This document shows positions 50,001 through 61,489 of a stretch of DNA of 64,000 nucleotides, one piece after another; position 1 is the stretch's first letter, and every line of letters starts with the position of its first letter. The DNA lies in NCBI GenBank assembly GCA_963675135.1, contig OY776121.1:73486265-73550264 (forward strand). The letters are read 5' to 3'. A program made the translations under genes and the position numbers. Origin of the DNA: Galeopsis tetrahit (Eukaryota; Streptophyta; Magnoliopsida; Lamiales; Lamiaceae). Below the pieces are notes generated by a model. The model saw only the letters and a program-made list of their open reading frames with translations. It searched no databases and was not told where the DNA came from.

Positions 50001-51112
50001 TGCATAGAGCCATTGTGCGATATGCATAAACCTTTACCATCACCAATTTCCACATTGTCAGACCCATTAAATGGCGAGTGAAGGGAGAGATTGGCGAGGT
50101 CGTTGGTGATGTGATGTGAAGCGCCTGAATCAAGAATCCAGTGCTCGGTAGGTTGTGCCGAGGAGGCTGAATGAGCTGAGTAGGCCGGACGAGCAGCAGT
50201 CCGATTCAGACGGGAAGGTGGCGTGAAATGCCCATGTGGGCGACGAGGACCCGTAGAGGAGGCAGGAGGCGAGGGTGAAGAAGGAATTTCAGGGCAGGTG
50301 CGAGCAGTGTGGCCCGGTGCTCGACAGTACTGGCATGTGCCAAGATAGGGTTTTTGCGAAGATTGGCGAGGACGAGTATCATACGTTTTAGCCCTCGTGT
50401 CTGGTCGCGAGGGGCGATGATGATGTTTACCAGCAGTAAGTGCAGATGCAGGCATTACGGCTGAGGATGGTCGCGAGGCAATTTGAACCTCGGCGCTGAG
50501 GAGCTTGTCGCAGAGCTCAGCAAAGGTGATGGGCTGTTCGCGAGCTTGGATGGCATTGGCTATGTCATTGTAAGATTCGTCAAGGCCAGTGAGGACTTGG
50601 AGGGTGACGTCCTCGGCATCAGAGGAAATGCCGAGAAGAGCAAGCTCGTCGACTACAGAGCGAACTTCCATGAGGAAGTCGGAGACCGGGCGAGCACCTT
50701 TGGACAGAGAGCGAAACTTGGTTTTGAGGGCAAGAATGCGACCTCGCGAGGGCTTCCCATACATGCTCTCAAGCATTTTCCAGGCTTCGCATGAGGTTTT
50801 CGACGATGCAACAAAGGGTATTAGTTCCGGGGACATAGATCCGACCATGGCTGAGAAAATGAGGTTGTCCTGACACACCCACAGGTCGTGTGCAGGGTTG
50901 GGAACGGTGGCGGTGGTGTTGGTGGTGCCGTCGGCGGCTGGGATTGTAGCCGAGGGGCATGGATGTGTGCCCAAGACATATCCTAGGAGGTTGTGTCCAG
51001 TGAGGAGAAGGCGAAGCTGGAAAGACCAAGCGCCATAGTTGGTGGAGTTGAGCTTCAAGGACATATTTGCAAGTCCTTTGAAGGTGATCGGTGATGGAGG
51101 GGAAGCAGCCAT
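47012..51112 (-). pseudogene. gag-pol: Copia-2 gag-pol polyprotein, one premature stop before RNase H
   Basis: A single frame runs from ATG 51112 (MAASPPSPITF; an upstream in-frame ATG at 51151 is less likely) to the stop at 47012, about 1366 codons, broken once by TAG at 47570-47572. Numbering from 51151: gag region to about 270, zinc knuckle CQYCRAPGHTARTC at 273-286, protease WILDSGASHH with DSG at 341-343, integrase HHCC (H473, H478, C503, C506) and DDE-type acids (D533, D595, E629) with GLSERRHRH, reverse transcriptase DVNNAFLHG (978-986) and YVDDLILTGN (from 1063). RNase H (SSTEAEYRAIAAAA) lies beyond the stop. All catalytic motifs I can see are intact, so only the stop disables it in cis. 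Confidence 0.95.
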
Positions 51113-51303
51113 TGGTTGAGTGGAGCAGCGGAGAGAGGAGAGGTGCAGCAATGAGGAAGGCGTCGTAAGACGGATGGCGGCGGCGGCGCTTCTGATACGA
51201 AGGCGGCGACGCTTCTGATACGAAGGCGGCGGCGGCAGAATGTGTAGCGGCGGCGGCGGCTAGGGTTTGGATCAGGCGTGAGCCAAATGACTCGATGATA
51301 CCA

Positions 51304-51497
51304 TATAGAGAAATAAAGAATATTGGAAATATGATTTCTTGATTAGTTTCTAAAGATGATTTACAATGGGTATTTATACATGAGATAGTTAGGTCTAACC
51401 TAACCCTAATGGGCTTTATAAGAGAGCCCATAGAGAACTAAGATGGGCCTATACAATAAATGAGAATAAGGGTGTATTTACTAATATAGGTCCAATA
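51304..51497 (-). repeat. Copia-2 5' LTR
   Basis: 194-bp partner of 46811-47004; directly followed on the minus strand by the tRNA-iMet-type primer site. Confidence 0.93.
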
Positions 51498-51502
51498 GTG
51501 AA

Positions 51503-53066
51503 TATTTAAAAAATACTCATATTTTTAAAAGAAACTAAAAAATGCACTTGTCCCGACAAATATATTAACTATTGGAGCTCGATTCATGTTCGTTTATATT
51601 GAAATTAGTTATATAAACTTCAAAACTCATTAACATTCAACCAAATTCAAAAAACTTTTTTTATTTTTGGTGTTCCGGCCACATCTTGTTCCAAATAATT
51701 ATCATGTGTTATATTAAAAAATAATCAACATCCTATAATATTAAAGACAATACGTGTTAAAAATTCAGTAGAGTAAAACATAATGTAGAACACACAAGGT
51801 AGAATCGGAGAATCAAACCGAATCCAAACAATTGTGCATTCGTTTTATTTACTCCTTCCACCAGTACGTCTATAATTTTTTATTTTGTCATTTTGATCCG
51901 TCCGTCTGTAAATTTTTCTTACTCTAGCTTTCTGTGGTAAATATTTTTTATTTTTTAATTTTTTATTTTATATCTTACTTTCTCTCTATTTCTCAATTTA
52001 CAAGTGAACGGATAGAGTATATATTTAAATTAAAATGAAAAAAAGATAGAATTTAATTTGGTCTGATGATAGGAGTGGTGTGTGAGAGAACACGTGACGG
52101 ACGTGTTTGAGGTGTGGTATAATGTTTGTCCCAACAACCAACAAGCGGTCCAATTTACAAACATACGTGGCACATTCCCCTCTCGAATGATCTACTATAT
52201 TTAATTATTTGTAGTTATCATAACGTACCAATACATGTGTTTTTTTATTTTTATTAATGACCAAAATTTTGTTCCTATGTATACATGATCGAGGACGATT
52301 TTTTATTATTTTTTAAGTGTGATTGGTTTGAAATTTATAAATACGTGAATCTTATAATATGATATATAAATAAGATATGTATAAATTTATAATATATGTA
52401 TGATATGATACTGTTTTACCTTATTATGTTCAAACTTCAAGCCACTGGGAGCAAAGTTCCGAAGGTTGTTTATATTACTTGTTCAGCATAGCATAGCTAC
52501 TAATTTATCATTAAAATCTATTTTGATCAAAGAGAAAAATTCAAGTATATACTAGGAGTCTAGGAGTACTAGTATAGCATATATAACTCAAATTATTTTA
52601 GAAATTAAATAAGTCGTTGAAGACATTAATTGTTTGTCTATACACGTCTCTCATTGAAATTTGTGGCGAGTTTCTATAACATTATAATAGAGAGTCATTG
52701 TGTCTTGTATTATTTTGTTTTGTTTTACTTTTGTTCTTTTCTTTGTAAGAATATATGAATCCGACAAGTTGAAGAACGTTACACGAGTTGGTATATGTAT
52801 AGATACAAACTAATTAAATATATCTTACCAATTTGAGTTTTTTCTTCCAAATTAAATATTGGTAAAATTCTCTTGAGTACCTATATAACAACCAACACAT
52901 ACGTACGTAATGGTTTAATTGATATTATATATATCTTAAGAGATCAACAATAATTATTTTGAAATAGATATTATATGTTAAAATCAATTTTAAAAAATAA
53001 AGGAATATTTATTATTACTGTACTATGTAAATAATAGTTACGTTATTCATACAGAGTAATATATTT
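51503..53066. other. Spacer with a possible degraded Stowaway
   Basis: No gene seen. At 51851-52017 CTCCTTCCACC at the left and reversed CTCTATCCGTTC at the right could be a degenerate Stowaway, but the pairing is weak. Confidence 0.35.
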
Positions 53067-53069
53067 TAA

Positions 53070-53227
53070 GGGCATGTTTGATAGCATAGACGGATTATCT
53101 AAGATTAGGATGATAACTAAACTTTATAAATTTTAAAGCATAATCTACCCTTAATCTAACTTATCAAACAACCAATAAAAATAATATATAGTTAATCTAG
53201 GTTTAATCTAAGCTATCAAACATGGCC
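53070..53227. mobile_element. Tourist-like MITE, 158 bp
   Basis: Ends GGGCATGTTTGATAGC and reversed GGCCATGTTTGATAGC match 14 of 16 and are flanked by TAA (53067-53069 and 53228-53230). This is a small PIF/Harbinger-type MITE. Confidence 0.88.
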
Positions 53228-53799
53228 TAAAAATGATTTATTTTATTAAGTCAGCTTAAACAATAAACATGCATATGCCAACTTGATAGGTTTTTAAAGC
53301 CACTTTAAAAAGTCAAAGTTGCAATTAATCTAGAATAATTAACAATATATTGAAAAAAGTGTTAATATTATTTAGTCTACAAATCAATAGGAGTATTACA
53401 TTTATTTTGTATGAATTAATATTTTTTCACATAAAATACTAATATTTTCATTACATTATTTCAGTATTTTGTTTTTATAAATGAATAATAAAATTTTGAT
53501 CAAAATTAAATTAGAATAAACCAATCACGTGGTGCATCCTATAGTCTAGAGATTAATTAGTGTAATCAACAAAGAATCAACAAAAATAAAATAATCGTGT
53601 TCTTTATGTATGTATCAATAGTCTAGAGATTAATTAGTGTAATCAAGAGTTGAAACGTTTATTTAATTTTGAACACATATACAGTACATGTATCAATACA
53701 TAAATATGGCCAAATTAAATTTGTTGTGATTAATGTGTATGATCAAGCTAAGAGTTTTAATGTCAGAATTAATTAAAGTGATTAATAAAAATGAATTAA

Positions 53800-54366
53800 T
53801 TAAGCTGCTGCTCCTCCTTCAAGAAGAGAAACAAGATAAAATGCAGATGTTGCAAAGATATCCCAAGCCTTATTCCCATTCAATATAGTGTCATCTTTGG
53901 TTTGTTGGGATTCCATAGCTTGTACGCATGGATTCATTTGGTCATAGTTTGCCATTGAAAGATCATAAGTTGCCAAACTGTAGAGACTTGCATTACCAAC
54001 TTCACCTCGGGCACTACTCATCGAACCTGAGACAGAATCATACGCGTTGTCGCACACTAGGAGGGCGTCCTTGAAATCGGGTGCCAAGTTTGTCTCATTC
54101 ATCTTCCTCTTCATGTAATCACTCATATTTGTTGCGTGTGACATTCCTGCTTCCATTATCGCAATTGATAGGTTTAATATGCCAGTCGCTGACATTATTT
54201 TTTCGTCCGCTTCAAAGAGTTGGACGCATAATTCCAAATTAGAGGTTTTGTTGCACGTTTCTTGGACCAACGAGCTGGTATCGGCGGTAACATTAGGAGG
54301 CGGTGTTATTGCCACCATGGCCAAAATGGTTACAACTAGAATATGAACAATTGAATAAGACGACAT
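53800..54366 (-). CDS. Plant invertase/pectin methylesterase inhibitor (PMEI) domain protein
   Basis: A secreted inhibitor-like protein that would act in the cell wall or vacuole by capping pectin methylesterase or acid invertase; sequence alone does not say which. The gene is intronless, as is common in the family. From ATG 54366 the product is 188 residues. Residues 1-28 form a signal peptide (MSSYSIVHILVVTILAM then a TADTSS-type cleavage zone). The four family cysteines are C38, C47 (ETCNKTSNLELC), C105 (LLVCDNAYDS) and C147 (MNPCVQAM), expected to pair 1-2 and 3-4. Helical segments follow the four-helix bundle pattern. A further in-frame ATG lies at 54396; I prefer 54366 because a TATA-like stretch at 54424-54434 would place the transcription start close to 54396. 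Confidence 0.92.
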   Translation of the reverse strand: MSSYSIVHILVVTILAMVAITPPPNVTADTSSLVQETCNKTSNLELCVQLFEADEKIMSATGILNLSIAIMEAGMSHATNMSDYMKRKMNETNLAPDFKDALLVCDNAYDSVSGSMSSARGEVGNASLYSLATYDLSMANYDQMNPCVQAMESQQTKDDTILNGNKAWDIFATSAFYLVSLLEGGAAA

Positions 54367-54423
54367 ATTGATATCGATGATTATGATTTTGTTCAACTAG
54401 CTAGTATTTAGGGTACGCACGTC

Positions 54424-54434
54424 TATATATATAT
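54424..54434 (-). promoter_or_regulatory. Probable TATA box of the PMEI gene
   Basis: A TATATATATATA stretch lies about 60-70 bp upstream of the chosen ATG on the minus strand, a normal plant spacing. Confidence 0.5.
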
Positions 54435-54589
54435 AACATTATAAAAATGTTGTGAATTAATTTGAGGCAGCCCTTCTCTTCCGTTTGTATTTGTACTAAA
54501 TATGCATGAGGTGCTCATTTACAGGAGGGTCCATGGCCAAGAATTAATACATCTCATCAAATTGCATGTTCCTTATTTTTAATTTATTA

Positions 54590-54747
54590 CTCCCTCTATT
54601 ACATAAAATTTGTTGCATTTCTTTTATTAGAATTAAGCAACATATTTTTTTAACATATTTACCTCTCATTAATTTAATTTTCTCTTTTTCCTTTTCTTTT
54701 CCCACTCTTTCTTTGATCTTTTCAAAAAAATGTCATTAATATATTTT

Positions 54748-54792
<45 letters not shown>

Positions 54793-54912
54793 AGAGATTA
54801 ATAGAAGTTCAGCCGTTCAGAAAAGATCATTGATAATTAAAAATCGAAAAACGATCAACATTTTAAAATAAAATTTAAGAACAAATGTGACACATTTTAT
54901 GAAACGGGAGAG
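54590..54912. mobile_element. Stowaway-like MITE containing a (TA)n tract
   Basis: Left end CTCCCTCTATTACATAAAAT and reversed right end CTCTCCCGTTTCATAAAATG pair imperfectly. The right flank is CATAT rather than TA, so the right border is approximate. A (TA)20 tract lies at 54750-54789 inside. Confidence 0.65.
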
Positions 54913-55140
54913 CATATATTAATTGGTAGTTGATTAATTAAATCTGATCTCATTGAATTAGATTTATGAAATTATCATGCACACTCAATTTGAGAATATA
55001 ATTTTTAAGATAAATAGGGGATAAAATATGTTTATTTTTTTAATAATATTTCAAGGATTTATCATTCAAGTCGAGAAGATGAAGGATTGTAAAAAGTCAA
55101 ATTTTATCTAAGCTGGGAAGCCAACTCTGGTTAAATTTTA

Positions 55141-55340
55141 CTCCCTCCATCCAAATTTCTAAAAAAAAAAAAAAAAAAATTGAATTTTAAGGAAAATTGA
55201 TTGTTTATGTAACAAGTGAAAGATTGGAGGTGGAGATAAGTAGAAATACAGTATGAGAGAGAGAAATTTTTTCTTTTTTGAAAAATGAAAATTATAAAAT
55301 TGAATAGACATAAAAGTGAGAATTATAAAATTGGATGGAG
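55141..55340. mobile_element. Stowaway-like MITE, 200 bp
   Basis: Left end CTCCCTCCATCCAAATTTCT and reversed right end CTCCATCCAATTTTATAATT; TA lies at 55139-55140 and 55341-55342. An A tract occurs at 55161-55179. The right TIR lacks the first CTCC repeat. Confidence 0.7.
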
Positions 55341-55559
55341 TAACTTATTTGATGGTCTGTTTTCAATATCCCATAAAATATTATTGATAAAATTGACCCC
55401 ACATGAAATTGTTAGTGTAAATGTGGTATTTGTTGGCACAATTTTCTCTCTAGATATGATTAATTTTCAAGAAAGATTTAAAAATTAAAACTAATTTTAA
55501 ATGCTATTTATAAATGTCACTAAAAAAAAATACAACTAGTTAAATTCAAATCAATCATA

Positions 55560-56170
55560 AGAATTTCTAGTCTGCTGAAGTACTCAGTTGCTGTGAGTAT
55601 CAGCTGGTGGAAGTCTTCTTGTGGACTCAGCTGATGGGCGTATCAGCTGGTGGAGTCAGGCAAGATGACCTAGACTTGATCAGATGAGTGGAGGATTCAA
55701 TCAGATGAGAAGGTGATGCTTAAAGTTAAAATCAGATGAGGTGTTCAGAAGAGTAGCATGGTTAGTCTTTTGGCTAAGTGTTGAGATATCAGAAGAAGGA
55801 AGTCAAATAATTGTTACTACAAGGTCAAATAATTACCACTACAAGGCCAAAAATTTAATACTACATGTCAATACATTCTGATAATTAAATTCACTCAAAA
55901 AATTAATTGTCCATAATATTTTTGAACATGTAGTAATACACTTTTGACCTTGTAGTGATAAAAGCTTGGTCTTGTAGTAACATTGTTTTAGTCATGTAAT
56001 AGCCGAATAAGTCAAAATTATTTTAGTAATTTTGCTAAAAAAAAATAAGTGTCGAGAATGTTTTTGGACTTGAAGTAATACACACTTTTGGTCTTATAGT
56101 GCAAAAATTTAAGTCTTATAGTAACATATTTTTGATCATGTAGTAAAATAATATTTGAGAACGAAAATAA
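55560..56170. repeat. Unclassified repetitive block with inverted ACTACAAGGTCAAA units
   Basis: 55560-55760 repeats CAGCTGGTGGA and CAGATGAG-type words. 55808-55880 has three spaced copies of a unit like TACTACAAGGTCAAA, then 55930-56150 has at least five copies in the opposite orientation (TTTTGACCTTGTAGTGA type), spaced 25-40 bp. The layout is two opposed short arrays around an AT-rich centre. No coding frame. Confidence 0.6.
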
Positions 56171-56447
56171 ATATTCTAATTAAGGTTGACTCGCGTTGAC
56201 CCGTGTTTGACCCACAAATTTTAATTTAATTTACCTTTATTGGTCAATATTGCATATAAATTTTTGCCATTAATGAAATAAATATTTCAATATTACTCCA
56301 ACTAATAATATATAACACACATTATGATGGTTGAGTAACGCAAACAAATACCATATAAATTAATTCATAAACAATATTAAAAATATTTACATAACTCTAT
56401 AGAATCAAAGTGTTTTACATAATTCTAAATACAATAAAAGAAAATAA

Positions 56448-58627
56448 TCTATATATATAAAAGGAAGATTATGGCTCTCAAGTTCTGCCACGTGTCACCT
56501 ATAATTCCGCCACGTGTCATCCAGAATTTAATTGAATCTTAAAATACTCCATAACTCATGCACGTTACAATTCTCATTTAACTCACACACGTTACAATTC
56601 TCATTCATTCAACTGCCTCTTCAATTCATCCATTAGGTAATTGCTATTTGATTGAAGAAGAAGGACAGTCTGATTCACAATTGTTGAACTACATTTTATT
56701 TTCATGGAATAACTCTTGGTTGTTTCTCAATCCAATCGAAGTTTGTATGGACTGATGAGCGATCTAATTTTGAGAATCCTGCTTCATCATCATTTTGCTT
56801 TTGGTGCTAATTAATTAGAGCTTATCTTCGTTTTGTTGAACTACATTTTATTTTCATGGAATAACTCTGGTTTTTGTTAGATTGCAGATGGATCTTCGGG
56901 ATAAGCCTTCATTTGAGAAGCTTTTGCATCTGAAAAGTAAGTTCTTCTTCGCTGTGTTATAAATTGACGAGTGTGGAATGATGCTCTCTCGGATCCTAAT
57001 TTTTTTTTTTTAGGAAAATGAAAGAGGTATAATTGTTGATTTATTATTTATTTTCCTTATAAATTGTTGCCATTTTAGATAAATAATGCCATGACAAGAA
57101 AACAAACTCTTTTTTTCTTTAAAGACAGAATGTTAATTTGCTGAAATTTCGACACATGGAATGGGTTGAGAGAGAGCAAATGTGGGTGTTATTAATTTAA
57201 TCTCATTCAAGGTATGATTATAATTCTTATTTGTTGTTTTACTATTAATTTGTTATTTGTTATCTAAAGGGCTGCTTGAGGATACATCTATTCATTGTGA
57301 TAAATGTTAGCTATTGTATAATTTTATTTTATTTTTGAATTTATATTTTCATGGAAGCCGATTATGTTTTTTTTTTTATCGAACTGTAGGTGCTTTTCAA
57401 TCCTACCCCGATGATTGCAGCCACCACAGTCTCCAAGATTTTCCCCTAGAATACACAAAAAAAAAAAAAAAACATTGTATTTCTTGCCTTCTCAATGTCA
57501 AGCAAACATTTTTTTTGTACCAATTTATGTTGCATTTGTTTATTTATTATTTTAAATTGCAGCGATTGAGTTTCTTAAATTTGTAAGTGAATTGAATATT
57601 TGGTGATAATTGTCAAGCAAATAGTTTGAAACTATATTGTAATTCTACTGAATACTATATATACTATGGAATCTACAGTGGATCTTGCAGTGTTCTCGCC
57701 GATGCGTTGACCTCTCGATGCTCCAATTATTTTCAAGTCGGTGTGTGATAAATTTCAAATCGTAGAAGGTACTCATTTACTATGCACTGTGTTAGGTTCT
57801 GAATTTTCATGACTAGATGATGCACTCATTTGAAACTATATCATGCTTTTCGATTATTTAATTATGCCTAGCTGTTGAAGTTTAAAGCATACTCTTAAAG
57901 TGAGAGGGACCATCGAAGAACAATTTGAGCGTGAACGAAGTTCTCATACAGTCATACTATACAACATTGTAAATGCTTTCCTTTTGTTTTGTCTACCAGA
58001 CGAGCCTCTTACATCAATGAGGGACTTAGGTATAATCAATTTATCTTGGTTTAATCATATTGCAGTAATAGATGGAGTACATATTCATATTCATGGGGAA
58101 AGTTAATACAACAGTTCTACGTAATTGATAGTATTGATTTCTAAATCTATTATCATCCTCCAAACAGAAACATACACGACAATGTTTTAAAATTCTGATT
58201 CCATATTTTGTTCTTCACTGTTTTTAGTTATTTATTTTAATTTTATACTTAGATTCTTGCTGTTTGATTTCTAATAGATTATCATCAATTTATGTAATTT
58301 AATTTTCAATAATTAACTTGATTTAATATTTTTATCTTTGCTTATATTTATTTATTTTTTACCGAATTTTTATTGTTGCTTGCAGAAGAGGCACCCATAT
58401 CAAAGGTTAAACATGCTCTGCTAGGAAGGCTGATTCATAATTTTTTTTTTTGTCAATTGAATGTAAATTTTTATGTATTAACACTATAACTGGTATTTCC
58501 TTGAGTGTATGTGTTTGTTCCTTTAATTGGAATCATGATGTATTGTTATTAAAAAGAAAATAGTTACGTACTTCAATGTTAAAGTTAAATTACAATAAAT
58601 CCGTGCATCGCACGGGTAAAAAACTAG
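56448..58627 (+). mobile_element. Non-autonomous Helitron, 2180 bp
   Basis: Starts with TC (TCTATATATATAAAAGGAAG) and ends with CTAG at 58624-58627, preceded by a 6-bp-stem hairpin CCGTGCATCGCACGG (58601-58615) eight bases upstream. It sits between A (56447) and T (58628), the Helitron target. No Rep/helicase is present. A short exon-like piece (ATGGATCTTCGGGATAAGCC from 56888, followed by an AAGTAAGTTC donor at about 56937) may be a captured gene fragment, as may the pieces near 57390 and 57690-57780. The 5' region has two CCACGTGTCA boxes 25 bp apart. Confidence 0.9.
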
Positions 58628-58666
58628 TAAAATAAATAGAAGGAAAGGAGGAAACTTAAGGTTGTG

Positions 58667-59400
58667 TGTTGATGTTGGAATAGGTGTTGTATTTTATAAT
58701 CCAACATTTCAGGCCAACACCTACCACAACATCAGAATTTGCCCTTTCCCATTTTACTAACTCTTACTTAACTTGTGTTGCTTAGTGATGTCCCAAATAC
58801 AGGTAGAAGACGTGGGCAACACCCAGGTCAAGCAGTTGCATGGGAGTGAGAAGTTTCTAAGCATCACTATGGAAGTTCCTACAATTATGGAGTGTGAAGG
58901 GAAGTTACAAGAAACTACCTTTGATCCAATGGCCAAGATTGATCTAGGGAGTTGTAGGAGTTGCAAGGCAGTTCGAATTGAAGCCTATAAATAGACCACA
59001 CTGCCTTCATTCCAAAGTACAACAAGAGAGAAAGCTAAACTACATTACTATCTATGGAATGCGCGACGCTTCTAGTTAGAAAAACATTTTGTTCTTTCTT
59101 GTAGATTAGTGCACACTTATAAGCCCGAATATTTGTGTACTCAATCATAGTCGTTTATTAGGAAAATATGTTAGATCTATAAGGGAGATAGTTTCGTATT
59201 TTTCTAGTAACTTTTCGAACTCGATTAGAGTTGTAATTGTTCAAAACCTTACAAGGTTGTTGGTTTTGTTTCACTGATATTAAGAGATAATATAAGTGAT
59301 TCGTGTAGATTAATTATTTAATCTACACAATTTTTGAAATACTCTTTGCAAAGTGTTTGTTTAAATTCCGCTGCTCATTGTTGTCTGGTCTGTGTCAACA
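58667..59400 (+). mobile_element. Probable solo LTR, 734 bp
   Basis: Starts TGTTGATG and ends GTCAACA, an LTR-like inverted terminal pair. Inside are a TATA box (CCTATAAATAG, about 58983-58993) and, near the 3' end, phrases such as GCAAAGTGTTTGTTTAAATT and CCGCTGCTCATTG that I associate with Copia LTRs. No second LTR or coding region is in the window. Flanking 5-mers do not match convincingly, so this could also be a truncated element. Confidence 0.55.
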
Positions 59401-59453
59401 CTACAAACAACACTTTGTTTATATCTCTGATTTCGCACGCACGCACACTTTCA

Positions 59454-59692
59454 TTGTGTTTGAATAAGGAGATTTGATTTGAGAAGGTATTTCAAATGAA
59501 AAGATTTAAAAATAGATGGATTTCAAATGACATAGTTTTAGCAAGGATTTCAAATCCTCTAAATTTTAACTAAAAAAATATACTAAGTATTTGAAATCCA
59601 TTCATTTACTTTTTAATCCAAACAAGTGGAGGGAATTTGAATGATGAATTTGAAATCCATAGATCAAATCCCTCCATCCAAACACAACCTAA
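59454..59692. mobile_element. MITE with TTGTGTTTGGAT-type ends, ~239 bp
   Basis: The left end TTGTGTTTGAATAAGGAGAT and reversed right end TTGTGTTTGGATGGAGGGAT pair over about 45 bp (both go through ATTTGAT and ATTTCAAAT). The right flank is TAA; the left flank does not clearly match. Probably PIF/Harbinger- or Mutator-type. A broken relative lies at 8430-8503. Confidence 0.65.
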
Positions 59693-59739
59693 GACTATGT
59701 AGATGGTTGGATGAAAAAACATATTCCACAAGGTGTTGG

Positions 59740-61440
59740 TGTGTTGATTCACGTATTATTCAACACCAAAATACACAACCGCAAGTATACATCGTATATT
59801 GTAGCGTGATAAGTACGAGGTCGATCCCACGGAGAGGTGACGTGATCGATAAGTTTGAAATGAAGTAATTACCCCTAATTATCTACAAAAGTGTCACAAA
59901 TAGACAATTAAAAGAGTAAGAAAGAAATCGATCAACAAGTAATCATGCAAATAACAAAACGAGAGAAATACGGTTAAAATTCAAAGACGGAAAGGGAGGT
60001 TCCAAGGCATATGTCACACTAAGGAGTCAATTTATGATCAAAATCCTATTTAAGTGGTGTTGTGTTGATTACTATAGGGTTGATCACGAAATAATGAATT
60101 AAAAGTTCTTTCGATCCAATTAATCCAAGAGAAATGTCACACAAACTAGTATCTCTACCTAGCATGCATAATAAACCTCAAAAAAGGTCCTAAGATCATC
60201 TAATACCCTCCCAATAATTGATCCTCTCTCGAGCTCACAATAATATGGGGTCGAATGCTTAAATACGATTAATGAAAAAGATCTCTCAATCCAATTTCAA
60301 TTAATAATAAATCAAACAGATTATCATGGCCATTGACAATATGTGTTGCAATGAAAGTTAAGCATTCAAATAGAAATAGCAACACAACCACCAAATAAAC
60401 AAGAAATTAATTCATAAACATCATCCAAAGTATAAACATAGCCCTAGAACTAATAGTGTTCTAGCTAATCAATAACATAATCAAATTAACAAAACCAAAT
60501 GAAATAACTAAAAAAAAAAAGAAAAAAAAAGAGAGAAATAGAAAGCTTAGTCTAAAATATGGTGTGGAATGAAATTCCAAAGCTAATGGTGCCTCCCTTG
60601 CTTGAATTGATGAAGAATTGAAGAAGTTATGACAAAATCACCTCCAAATGTGTGTTTGTATGTGAGAAATTCTTAGAATTTGGGGAAGGTACAATTGATT
60701 TCAAGAATGGGGGCTTATATAGTGTTGGGGTAGGGTTTGGGTGCAAGAATTGCAAGTTAGTCCCTCAAAATTGGCCAAAAGGCACCGAAAATGGAGTGGC
60801 ACGGCCGTGCAAGATGGGCGTTGGTGCTACAGGCGGCACCGAGCAGGCAGCTCGGCCGTGGCATGTGATCGTGTGAATTTTCCCGGGCTCGGTCGAGCTT
60901 CTTCGTGGCTACAAAAATCTGTATCGGGGTTAGCTTGCTCGAGCAAACGGCTCGGCCGTGGCACTCGATTTGTGGGGCTGGGGCAGCTCGGTCGTGCTCG
61001 CTCAACTTTCCAAGTTGCTGCATCGATCGTGGCCATCTCGGGTGCTCGTCTCGGCCGCGGCTTATGATTTTGGCTTTGAGGACAGCTCGGCCGTGCTCTC
61101 GGTCGACTTCAAACTTTCTTGTCTTGTGCATATCTTTTGCTTCGGGTGCCCGATCGACTCGATTCTTTTTGCTATTCCACTCCGTTTTTTGAGACAAATC
61201 CAATGGTGCAATTCTCTTTTTGATCCAGTGAAGTATGATAGGTGTTTTACTCCAAATTCCATCGTTTTTCCTACAAAATTGACAAAACACAACCTTTCCC
61301 TCATTTTGGCTCAAATCATCATATTCAATCCATAAATCAATAAAATCAACATCAAAACGAGCTTCACATGTGCATCTAAAGTGTGTAAATTCCACCCGAA
61401 TCATGTGTGTTCCCCAATCGAACTCTCGGCTAAAAAACAT
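59740..61440 (-). mobile_element. LTR-retrotransposon non-coding DNA (LARD-like)
   Basis: The block lacks recognisable protein domains. A TATATAAGCCCCC promoter-like motif is on the minus strand (about 60710-60722), and 60800-61110 is studded with CACGGCCG / CGGCCGTG words. At 59760-59850 the phrase CACAACCGCAAGTATACA followed by GGTCGATCCCACGGAGAGG resembles sequence often next to Gypsy-type LTRs or LARDs. A 227-codon minus-strand frame (60757-61440) spells no known domain and follows the repeated words, so I treat it as non-coding. Exact borders are unknown. Confidence 0.4.
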
Positions 61441-61489
61441 AATTAACTATTTGGGCCATTTATATCACCTAAGAATTTGGGTTGCCATT

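Larger units (their letters stand above)
46811..51497 (-). mobile_element. Ty1/Copia retrotransposon, 4687 bp, very young, TA...TA LTR ends (Copia-2)
   Basis: Two 194-bp LTRs (46811-47004 and 51304-51497) differ at one position only. In element orientation the LTR begins TATTGGAC and ends CTCTATA, so the termini are TA...TA instead of TG...CA. The primer-binding site TGGTATCA follows immediately (51303-51296) and the purine tract GAGGGGGCG abuts the 3' LTR. Flanking 5-mers GTGGA (46806-46810) and GTGAA (51498-51502) match 4 of 5. One gag-pol frame fills the interior with a single premature stop. Confidence 0.95.

Noticed and set aside
50769..51431. Minus-strand frame of 220 codons overlapping the Copia-2 5' LTR
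   Set aside because: It runs in a different frame over LTR, leader and gag; the gag frame has the recognisable domains.
51851..52017. Stowaway MITE candidate
   Set aside because: Ends pair too weakly to list as an element; kept only as a remark in the spacer entry.
55560..56170. Possible CRISPR-like array of regular repeats
   Set aside because: Units are degenerate, in two orientations and irregularly spaced, in a plant genome; not a CRISPR.
57900..58106. Short frame MRGTIEEQFERERSS in the Helitron
   Set aside because: Too short and without a match I recognise; may be a chance or captured fragment.
60757..61440. Minus-strand frame of 227 codons
   Set aside because: No recognisable domain, composition driven by CGGCCG words, located in LTR-derived DNA; treated as non-coding.
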